This document shows positions 1 through 5,035 of a stretch of 5,225 nt of DNA, piece after piece. The notes beneath the pieces were generated by a model. It saw only the letters and a program-made list of their open reading frames with translations. It did no database searches and was not told the DNA's origin. Positions within the stretch are counted from its first letter, which is position 1. Each line of letters begins with the position of its first letter. The translations under genes were made by a program, and so were the position numbers. The stretch comes from Anaerolineae bacterium (lineage in GTDB: Bacteria; Chloroflexota; Anaerolineae; UBA4142): NCBI GenBank assembly GCA_026417715.1, contig JAOACU010000044.1, positions 8,322 to 13,546 on the forward strand, read 5' to 3'.

Positions 1-2
1 GA

Positions 3-26
3 CGCGCGCTCGCGCGCGTTATATAA
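3..26 (+). CDS. Possible 3' end of an upstream gene (partial)
   Basis: The third forward frame reads through GCG/CGC-type codons, like those of the genes downstream, and ends at TAA 24-26, giving a tail of about seven residues (RALARVI). The base composition changes sharply from GC-rich to AT-rich just before this stop, as at a gene end. Too little is visible to identify a product, and the other two frames are also open here, so this is only a suggestion. Confidence 0.25.
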   Translation, partial: RALARVI

Positions 27-27
27 T
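22..27 (+). promoter_or_regulatory. Candidate sigma-70-type -10 box (TATAAT)
   Basis: A perfect TATAAT lies 33 nt before the first start codon, in a short AT-rich patch. A matching -35 element at normal spacing would fall at or before the left edge and cannot be checked. If it is real, transcription would start near 33-35 and could serve the small membrane gene and the genes behind it. The box overlaps the possible stop codon of an upstream frame, so it could also be chance. Confidence 0.4.
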
Positions 28-46
28 CGTATCAGAGACCTGTGCT

Positions 47-53
47 GGAGGAG
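47..53 (+). promoter_or_regulatory. Strong Shine-Dalgarno fixing the ATG at 61
   Basis: GGAGGAG is followed by a 7-nt spacer and ATG. This decides the start, because the same frame stays open to the left edge and could otherwise be extended. Confidence 0.75.
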
Positions 54-60
54 TATCGCG

Positions 61-327
61 ATGGCTGAAGAAAAGAAAACCTTGTGGACACGCGTGCGCG
101 GCGTATTGCGCGGACCCGTGTTGGTCGGTGTGATTGCCGCGCTTGTTGCGATTGGCTTGTCCGTCTTTGGAATGATTCGCAACCCCGAAGGCGTGCCCAT
201 CAATCTCCGCTCGTTGTTACTTGTTGTCGTACTCGCCGGCGGCAGTTGGGGCTTGATCGCGTGGGCAATTGCCACAGCGGCAGTGGAAGCCGGCAAAGAT
301 GATGTCAATGCACCAATGAGCCAATGA
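61..327 (+). CDS. Small two-TM membrane protein, function unknown
   Basis: This 88-residue protein is not one I recognise. A charged N-terminus (EEKK, then RVR and R17) precedes a hydrophobic helix at about residues 19-39. A short loop containing NPEGVPIN follows, then a second helix at about 51-75, then an acidic polar tail. By the positive-inside rule both ends should face the cytoplasm, with the short loop outside. There is no signal-peptidase site and no recognisable enzyme motif. The start is supported by GGAGGAG 7 nt upstream. The last residues (PMSQ) and the stop codon are encoded inside the octamer repeat that begins at 313, so the original C-terminus may have been different. The next gene starts 74 nt downstream on the same strand, so co-transcription is plausible. 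That it is a real gene is fairly secure from the RBS and composition; its role is open. Confidence 0.72.
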   Translation: MAEEKKTLWTRVRGVLRGPVLVGVIAALVAIGLSVFGMIRNPEGVPINLRSLLLVVVLAGGSWGLIAWAIATAAVEAGKDDVNAPMSQ

Positions 328-386
328 GCCAATGAACCAATGTGCCAAATTTGGCTCATTGGCTCATTGACAAACTGGCTCATTGA
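313..386 (+). repeat. 74-bp palindromic array of octamers (4 + centre + 4)
   Basis: Four head-to-tail octamers (CCAATGAG, CCAATGAG, CCAATGAA, CCAATGTG; 313-344) lead into a 10-bp palindrome CCAAATTTGG (345-354). Four octamers in reverse orientation follow (355-386; read on the minus strand CCAATGAG, TCAATGAG, CCAGTTTG, TCAATGAG). The whole is an imperfect palindrome centred at 349/350. A shifted register gives a perfect 17-bp inverted repeat, 314-330 against 353-369, with a 22-nt loop. The stop codon of the small membrane gene (325-327) is inside the left arm, and the next gene's RBS (391-397) starts just after the right arm. In mRNA it should form a stable hairpin between two genes, possibly acting on mRNA stability or attenuation. 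There is no U-tract after it, so it is not a classical intrinsic terminator. Confidence 0.9.
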
Positions 387-401
387 GTTTGAGAGGAAGC
401 G

Positions 402-2915
402 ATGAAAGCCGTAGTGATGGCGGGCGGCGAAGGATCGCGCTTGCGTCCTTTGACTCTGAATCGCCCCAAACCGATGGTGCCGATTGCGAATCGGCGTGTG
501 ATGGGACACATCTTGGAACTCTTGCGACGCCACAATTTTTCCGAAGTGGTCGCCACGTTACAGTATCGCGCGGACGACATTCAAAATTATTTCGGCGATG
601 GTTCGCAGTTTGGCATTCCCATCAACTATTCCGTCGAACCACATCCACTTGGCACGGCGGGTTCGGTCAAGTACGCCGAAAAGTATCTCGCGCGCGATGA
701 GCCGTTCCTCGTCATCAGTGGTGACGCGCTCACCGATTTCAATCTCACCGAGATTGTGGCATTCCACAAACGCGTCGGTGCGGCGGTGACCATCACGTTG
801 TATCGCGTGCCGAATCCATTGGAGTACGGCGTCATCATCGTTGACAACGAAGGACGCATCACGCGCTTTCTCGAAAAACCTTCGTGGGGCGAAGTAATTT
901 CCGACACCGTCAACACCGGCATCTATGTCATTTCGCCGGAAATTCTCGATGAGATCGAATCCGATGTGCCCTTTGATTTCAGCAAGGATTTGTTTCCGCG
1001 TTTGATGCGCAAAGGCGCGCCGCTGTACGGTTACATTGCCGAGGGCTATTGGTGCGATGTGGGCAACCTTGCCGAGTATATGCGCGCAACGGCGGATTTA
1101 CTTTGGGGCAAAGTCAACGTAGGCGAAATTGCACCCAAGATTGGCAAGGACATTTACGCGCAAGAGGATGTAGAGATCGCCCCCGACGCGCAATTGTTCG
1201 GACCGATTTTTCTGGGGCGTGGTGTGAAGATCAAAGGTGGCGTGGTCATTCACGGTCCCACCTCCATCGGTTCGTTTACGATTGTGGACAATCGCGTGCA
1301 TATTGACCGCAGTATCATTCTGCGTAACGCGTACATCGGCGAGGGAGTCGAATTGCGCGGCGCGATCATTGGACAGCGATGCAGTATCCGTTCGCGCGCG
1401 GTGATCTTTGAAGGCGCGGTCATCGGCGATGAAAGTACGATTGGCGAAAGCGCGGTCATTCATCCCACCGTCAAAATCTGGCCCAACAAAGAAGTGGAAG
1501 CCGGCGCGACAGTGAAATCATCGCTCATCTGGGGCGCGCAGGCGCGGCGCACACTCTTTGGACGATACGGTGTGACTGGCTTGGTGAACGTTGACCTCAC
1601 ACCCGAATTCGCCGCGCGCCTCACCGCCGCGTTTGGCGCGACGTTACCGCGCGGATCGTTCGTGACGATGAATCGCGATTTGCATCGTGCCGCGCGGATG
1701 ATCAAGCGCGCGATGATCAGTGGCTTTCCGTCGGCGGGCGTCAACGTCCAAGACCTCGATTCGGTGCCGATTCCAGTGGCGCGCTATTACACGGCCGTCA
1801 GCGGCGCGGCGGGCGGTGCGCACGTACGCATTTCGCCGTTCGATCAACGCGTGGTGGACATTCGCTTGTTCGACAAGAATGGTTTCAACCTCACCAAGTC
1901 CACCGAGCGAAGCATCGAAAACATTTTCTTCCGTGAGGATTTTCGGCGCGTCTCGTTCGATGCGTTGGGTCGCATCGAAGAAGTAGGGACGTTGCCGATT
2001 CAACGCTATCAACAAGGATTTTTGAACGCGCTCAATCTCGAGGCGATTCGCGCGCACGATTTTCATCTGGTCGTGGACTATGCCAGTGCGCCCACTGCGC
2101 TCGTGCTGCCGGCGATTTTTAGTGAACTTGGTTGTACGATTGTGGCGTTGAACGAACGGTTGGACGAAAGCAAGATGGCAATTCCCGCCGATATGTTCCA
2201 ACGCGGCATTGATCAACTTGCGGCGATCACCGCCGCCGTCAAAGCCGATTTGGGATTGCGCTTGGATGTTGCCGGCGAACGCCTGTGGTTGGTGGATAAT
2301 CGCGGAAACAAATTATCGGGCACGGTCACTGCCGTCGCGCTGGCGGAACTTGCCTTGCGTGCGTCGGATCGGCAACAGCCGCGCACACTCGCGGTGATGG
2401 TGAATCAGCCGCAACTCTTCGATGTGATTGCCGCGCGACACGGCGCGCAAGTGCGACGCGCGCGACTCGATCCGCAAGATTTGATGATTGCCGCGCAACA
2501 ACCCGATGTGATTTTTGCCGCGAGTGGCGCAGGCGAGTTCATCATTCCATCGTTCCATCGTTTGATTGATGCAATGTTCCCGATTGCCAAGTTGCTCGAA
2601 TACCTTGCCACACAAAACACGACCTTGAGCGATGTGGTAGCGACGTTACCGTCCTATCACATTGCCACCAAGCGCGTGCCGTGTCCTTGGGATCAAAAAG
2701 GTACGGTGATGCGTTTGCTCAACGAGCAATATCGCGATCGTATCGTCGAGCAACTGGATGGTGTCAAGATTCGCTTGGACGAACGCGAGTGGGTGCTTCT
2801 CGTTCCCGATCCTGATGAGCCGATGTTCACGGTGTACGCCGAATCGGATTCGGATGACAATGCCAACACACTTGCCGAGCACTATGCGCGCGTGATTGAC
2901 GGCTTGCGCTCGTGA
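402..2915 (+). CDS. Mannose-1-phosphate guanylyltransferase-type nucleotidyltransferase fused to LbH and PMM-like domains
   Basis: This 837-residue fusion should make a nucleotide sugar, probably GDP-mannose from mannose-1-phosphate and GTP, in the cytoplasm. Residues 1-235 are an NTP_transferase domain: AGGEGSRLRPLT (7-18), RPKPM with K23, GTAGS (84-88), SGDALTD with D108, FLEKP (156-160), NTGIYV (171-176) and YWCDVGN with D219. Residues about 245-378 are left-handed beta-helix hexapeptide repeats. Residues about 383-835 follow the phosphohexomutase fold, ending in a domain-4-like segment. The mutase loops are altered: RISPFD (476-481) for TASHNP, keeping only S478; DVAGER (622-627) for DGDGDR; and VPDPDEP (801-807) for RPSGTEP. 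The mutase half is therefore probably structural or regulatory. Length and domain order match fusions I recall from actinobacteria and cyanobacteria. ATG 402 is preceded by GAGAGGA and begins directly with the canonical first beta-strand. Exact sugar and nucleotide specificity is inferred. Confidence 0.9.
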   Translation: MKAVVMAGGEGSRLRPLTLNRPKPMVPIANRRVMGHILELLRRHNFSEVVATLQYRADDIQNYFGDGSQFGIPINYSVEPHPLGTAGSVKYAEKYLARDEPFLVISGDALTDFNLTEIVAFHKRVGAAVTITLYRVPNPLEYGVIIVDNEGRITRFLEKPSWGEVISDTVNTGIYVISPEILDEIESDVPFDFSKDLFPRLMRKGAPLYGYIAEGYWCDVGNLAEYMRATADLLWGKVNVGEIAPKIGKDIYAQEDVEIAPDAQLFGPIFLGRGVKIKGGVVIHGPTSIGSFTIVDNRVHIDRSIILRNAYIGEGVELRGAIIGQRCSIRSRAVIFEGAVIGDESTIGESAVIHPTVKIWPNKEVEAGATVKSSLIWGAQARRTLFGRYGVTGLVNVDLTPEFAARLTAAFGATLPRGSFVTMNRDLHRAARMIKRAMISGFPSAGVNVQDLDSVPIPVARYYTAVSGAAGGAHVRISPFDQRVVDIRLFDKNGFNLTKSTERSIENIFFREDFRRVSFDALGRIEEVGTLPIQRYQQGFLNALNLEAIRAHDFHLVVDYASAPTALVLPAIFSELGCTIVALNERLDESKMAIPADMFQRGIDQLAAITAAVKADLGLRLDVAGERLWLVDNRGNKLSGTVTAVALAELALRASDRQQPRTLAVMVNQPQLFDVIAARHGAQVRRARLDPQDLMIAAQQPDVIFAASGAGEFIIPSFHRLIDAMFPIAKLLEYLATQNTTLSDVVATLPSYHIATKRVPCPWDQKGTVMRLLNEQYRDRIVEQLDGVKIRLDEREWVLLVPDPDEPMFTVYAESDSDDNANTLAEHYARVIDGLRS

Positions 2916-2923
2916 AACTCAAA

Positions 2924-3040
2924 ACTGTCCAACTGAACACTGAAAACTGTCAACTGTGCAACTGCAAACTGAAAACTGTCAACTGAAAACTGTCCCACTG
3001 AACACCGAACACTGTCTCACTGAACACTGTCCCACTGACA
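2924..3040 (+). repeat. Tandem ACTG array, 16 units with strict 7/8-nt period
   Basis: ACTG (once ACCG, at 3004) recurs at 2924, 2932, 2939, 2946, 2953, 2961, 2968, 2975, 2982, 2989, 2997, 3004, 3011, 3019, 3026 and 3034, so every step is 7 or 8 nt. Typical units are ACTGAAA, ACTGTCA, ACTGAAC and ACTGTCCC. The array fills essentially the whole gap between the fusion gene and the Lgt-like gene, running up to the latter's ATG. The plus strand is rich in A and C, and I see no strong self-pairing, so the RNA should be mostly unstructured. I see no promoter, terminator or ribosome binding site inside it. Confidence 0.92.
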
Positions 3041-3823
3041 ATGCCTCTCACCATTGATCTCTTTTTCATCGAACTCTCCACCTACACGGCGTTTGTCCTG
3101 TTCGGCATCGGCGCGGGATTGGGTGTGGCATTTGCGTATGTGCGTTGGCGCGCGCGGCGCACTCTGCCACCTGGCGTTTTCTTGAATGTAGCGCTTGTGA
3201 CTTTGGCAGTGGCGTATCTGGGTGCGCGCGCATATCACGTGGCGTTGAACTGGGAGTATTACTCGACGCGTCCTGAAACGATGGCACAATTTGGCGCGGG
3301 CGGGCTGGCGATGCGTGGTGCGTTCATCGCAGGTGCGCTCGCGCTGTTTGTTTATGCGCGCGTGCGCCGATTGAACGTGGGCAAACTCGCCGACGCGGCG
3401 GCACTTGGTTTGGCATTGGGACAGGCGATTGGTTGGGTGGGCGCGCTCGCACGCGGCGCGAATTATGGCGTGGTGAGCGATGCGCCGTTCGCGCTCGAAC
3501 TGCCCGATGTGTACGGCTTGGTCGCGCCGCGTTTTCCGTTGCAACATCTTCAAATCGGAATGTTCGCGCTCGTGTTCGTCGTCTTGCTGGTCTTGGCGAT
3601 GAACAAGCCGCGCGCGGGTACATTGTTTTGGGTGTATGTTGGCGTCACTGCCGCCGCAAATTTTGTGCTCGGCTTTTATCGCGGCGATGAAACACTTTAC
3701 GTCGGTGTGTTGCGCGTGGACCAAGTCGTAGATTTGATTTTGATGGCGGTTGCAGTAAGCAGTCAGTGGTCAGCGGTCAGCGGTCGTATTTTTAGGGAGC
3801 AAAAAACATCTTGGACGCGTTGA
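3041..3823 (+). CDS. Lgt-family (prolipoprotein diacylglyceryl transferase-like) membrane protein with altered active site
   Basis: This 260-residue polytopic membrane protein has about seven hydrophobic segments (near 13-33, 46-66, 88-107, 118-137, 171-187, 194-213, 223-240). The Lgt pattern is clear: GARAYHV near 61; LGQAIGWVGALARGANYG (126-143), aligning without gaps to the family signature GRxGNFxNGExxG; RFPLQ (164-168) for RHPSQ; and GFYRGDE (211-217) for the FFRE region. True Lgt transfers diacylglycerol to lipoprotein cysteines. Against E. coli residues shown to matter, H103 becomes R92, R143 W132, N146 A135 and E151 A140, while Y26 (Y15), G154 (G143) and R239 (R214) appear kept. Classical Lgt activity is therefore doubtful. 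No Shine-Dalgarno precedes ATG 3041; the ACTG array occupies that place. Residues from about 236 on are encoded by a heptamer repeat and are probably not part of the original fold. The end overlaps the RNase D start by 13 nt. Confidence 0.82.
   Translation: MPLTIDLFFIELSTYTAFVLFGIGAGLGVAFAYVRWRARRTLPPGVFLNVALVTLAVAYLGARAYHVALNWEYYSTRPETMAQFGAGGLAMRGAFIAGALALFVYARVRRLNVGKLADAAALGLALGQAIGWVGALARGANYGVVSDAPFALELPDVYGLVAPRFPLQHLQIGMFALVFVVLLVLAMNKPRAGTLFWVYVGVTAAANFVLGFYRGDETLYVGVLRVDQVVDLILMAVAVSSQWSAVSGRIFREQKTSWTR
3754..3785 (+). repeat. Heptamer tandem repeat inside the Lgt-like gene's 3' end
   Basis: AGTAAGC, AGTCAGT, GGTCAGC, GGTCAGC, GGTC gives about 4.6 copies with an exact 7-nt period. 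On the minus strand the unit reads GCTGACC or ACTGACT, close to the ACTGAAC-type units of the array at 2924-3040 but in the opposite orientation. It is translated as part of the Lgt-like C-terminal tail (VSSQWSAVSGR). Because 7 is not a multiple of 3, gain or loss of one unit would change the reading frame: one alternative frame stops at TAG 3793-3795, the other runs further into the RNase D gene. Confidence 0.85.
3794..3799 (+). promoter_or_regulatory. Probable Shine-Dalgarno for the TTG start of RNase D
   Basis: AGGGAG precedes TTG 3811 by 11 nt, slightly long spacing. No ATG or GTG lies in the RNase D frame close to the conserved N-terminus, so TTG 3811 is the best start. A second in-frame TTG at 3820 overlaps the TGA of the Lgt-like gene (TTGA) and is an alternative that would favour termination-reinitiation. 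Confidence 0.5.
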
Positions 3824-4950
3824 GCCGACCTGAATTCATAGATTCTCCGCAAGAGTTTGCCACGTTGTGCGAGACATTAGCCGCGCAAACTATCGTCGCG
3901 GTGGACACCGAATCGGACAGTTTGTATTCGTACTTTGAGAAACTTTGCCTTGTCCAATTTTCCACGCGCGCTGCCGATTACATCGTGGATCCGCTCGCGC
4001 TCTCCCTCGCGCCGTTAGCATCGTTCTTTGCCGATGCGCGCATCGAAAAAGTTTTTCACGCCGCCGAGTACGACATCCTTTGCCTCAAACGCGAGTATCA
4101 CTTTGCGTTTGCCAACCTTTTCGATACGATGATCGCCGCGCGGATTTTGGGTTGGAAACACGTCGGCTTGGGAAACATTTTGCACGAACGTTTTGGTGTT
4201 ACCCTCAACAAGAAAATGCAACGCGCGGATTGGGGACATCGCCCGTTGACTGCCGAGCAATTGGCGTACGCGCGCGCAGACACGCACTATTTGCTTGCGT
4301 TGCGCGATGTGCAAATGGCAGAGTTGGAACAGCGCGGGCGTTTGGAAGAAGCGCGCGAAGAGTTCGAGCGACTCACGCGCGTCGAACCGACACCGCGCCG
4401 TTTCGATCCCGACGCGTATTGGCACTTGAAAGGCGCGCGTGAACTCGATGCGTCGCGTTTGGGCGCACTGCGCGAACTGTATCGTTGGCGCGATGAACAA
4501 GCGCGACGCGAGGATCGTCCGCCGTTCAAAATCCTGTCCGATGCGCTCCTCGTGCAACTGGCGCGCACCCTTCCCGATTCGCCGAGCGCGCTCGCGCGAT
4601 TGGGTGTTTCGGAAGCGGTGCTACGTCGTTACAGCCACGCGCTCCTCGCAGCGATTGCGCGCGGCGCGGCAACGCAACAAATCGCGCGCCCGCGTCCACG
4701 TGGACGCAGCGAAGACCTGCTCGATCCGCAAGCGCGTGCGCGGTTGGAGCGACTCAAAACGTGGCGCAAGCAACGCGCCCAAGCGCGTGGCGTGGACAAC
4801 GATGTGATTGTTTCCAACGAGGTGTTGTTTGCCATCGCGCGCGCCAATCCGCGTACGCTGGACGCGTTGGCACAGGTGACGGGGTTGGGGGCTTGGAAGT
4901 TGCGGACGTATGGCGAGGAGATTTTGCGAGTGCTACACGGCAAAATGTAG
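3811..4950 (+). CDS. rnd: Ribonuclease D, DEDDy 3'-5' exoribonuclease with two HRDC domains
   Basis: RNase D trims 3' ends of tRNA precursors and other structured RNAs in the cytoplasm, using two metal ions. All catalytic residues are visible: Exo I VDTES with D32 and E34; Exo II HAAEYD with D88, followed by FDTM around D105; Exo III YARAD with Y153 and D157, which is the DEDDy arrangement. The exonuclease domain covers about residues 8-175. Two HRDC RNA-binding domains follow, at about 211-285 and 305-378, joined by a basic Arg/Pro-rich linker (IARPRPRGR, 291-299). At 379 residues it is close to the E. coli enzyme and looks intact. The start is TTG, chosen for the upstream AGGGAG and for the position of the conserved core, and it overlaps the preceding gene by 13 nt, suggesting translational coupling. 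The stop TAG runs straight into a consensus Shine-Dalgarno-like sequence. Identification is firm; the exact start is less so. Confidence 0.95.
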   Translation: MDALSRPEFIDSPQEFATLCETLAAQTIVAVDTESDSLYSYFEKLCLVQFSTRAADYIVDPLALSLAPLASFFADARIEKVFHAAEYDILCLKREYHFAFANLFDTMIAARILGWKHVGLGNILHERFGVTLNKKMQRADWGHRPLTAEQLAYARADTHYLLALRDVQMAELEQRGRLEEAREEFERLTRVEPTPRRFDPDAYWHLKGARELDASRLGALRELYRWRDEQARREDRPPFKILSDALLVQLARTLPDSPSALARLGVSEAVLRRYSHALLAAIARGAATQQIARPRPRGRSEDLLDPQARARLERLKTWRKQRAQARGVDNDVIVSNEVLFAIARANPRTLDALAQVTGLGAWKLRTYGEEILRVLHGKM

Positions 4951-4958
4951 GAGGTGAT
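4948..4958 (+). promoter_or_regulatory. Orphan consensus Shine-Dalgarno (TAGGAGGTGAT)
   Basis: The stop codon of the RNase D gene merges into AGGAGGTGAT, a long match to the anti-Shine-Dalgarno end of 16S rRNA. No plus-strand gene follows: the only nearby start, TTG 4958-4960, is too close to the motif and its frame ends at TAG 4982-4984. The next gene lies on the opposite strand. It may be a relic of a lost downstream gene, or chance. Confidence 0.4.
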
Positions 4959-4979
4959 TGAATCGCACCCCAAATAAGT

Positions 4980-5018
4980 TCTAGACCTCACAGGTCTCGG
5001 AGACCTGTGAGGTCTAGA
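4980..5018. repeat. 39-bp near-perfect palindrome between convergent genes; possible bidirectional terminator or REP/MITE-like element
   Basis: Arms 4980-4998 and 5000-5018 are exact reverse complements (19 bp; core AGACCTCACAGGTCTC) around the single base 4999. As RNA this would fold into a very stable hairpin on either strand. It sits 29 nt after the RNase D stop and 7 nt after the UroD-family stop, the usual place for a shared terminator. There is no long T-tract directly after either arm, so Rho-independent termination is not certain. The sequence resembles dispersed palindromes that I recall from intergenic regions of Chloroflexota genomes; that is memory, not a search. Confidence 0.85.
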
Positions 5019-5035
5019 TGTATCGCTACATTTTT
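5018..5035 (+). terminator. Weak hairpin with T-tract after the RNase D gene
   Basis: ATGTA (5018-5022), tetraloop TCGC and TACAT (5027-5031) form a 5-bp stem that runs into five T residues (5031-5035). It directly follows the large palindrome, so the pair could together end plus-strand transcription. The stem is short and AT-rich, and part of it is coding sequence of the opposing gene. Confidence 0.3.

Noticed and set aside
35..44. GAGACCTGTG also occurs in the right arm of the palindrome at 5000-5009
   Set aside because: A shared 10-mer is expected by chance among all pairs in 5 kb, and there is no second arm near 35-44.
367..372. Perfect TTGACA, a consensus -35 hexamer, before the fusion gene
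   Set aside because: It is part of the octamer repeat (TTGACAA variant unit), and the matching -10 position (about 390-395) overlaps the RBS and is not AT-rich.
1644..2216. Open frame of 190 codons on the minus strand within the fusion gene
   Set aside because: Basic, His/Arg-rich shadow translation; the plus strand here encodes the conserved phosphohexomutase fold.
313..3040. Short repeats read as a CRISPR array
   Set aside because: Units are 7-8 nt with no spacers of constant length and no cas genes nearby.
3017..3724. Long open frame (235 codons) on the minus strand opposite the Lgt-like gene
   Set aside because: Its translation is rich in Arg, His and Gln with no membrane segments or motifs, as expected for the antisense of a GC-rich gene. 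The plus strand has clear Lgt-family conservation.
4953..4969. GGTGATTGAATCGCACC as a small hairpin after the RNase D gene
   Set aside because: The stem is broken by bulged bases and has no T-tract; the palindrome just downstream is far stronger.
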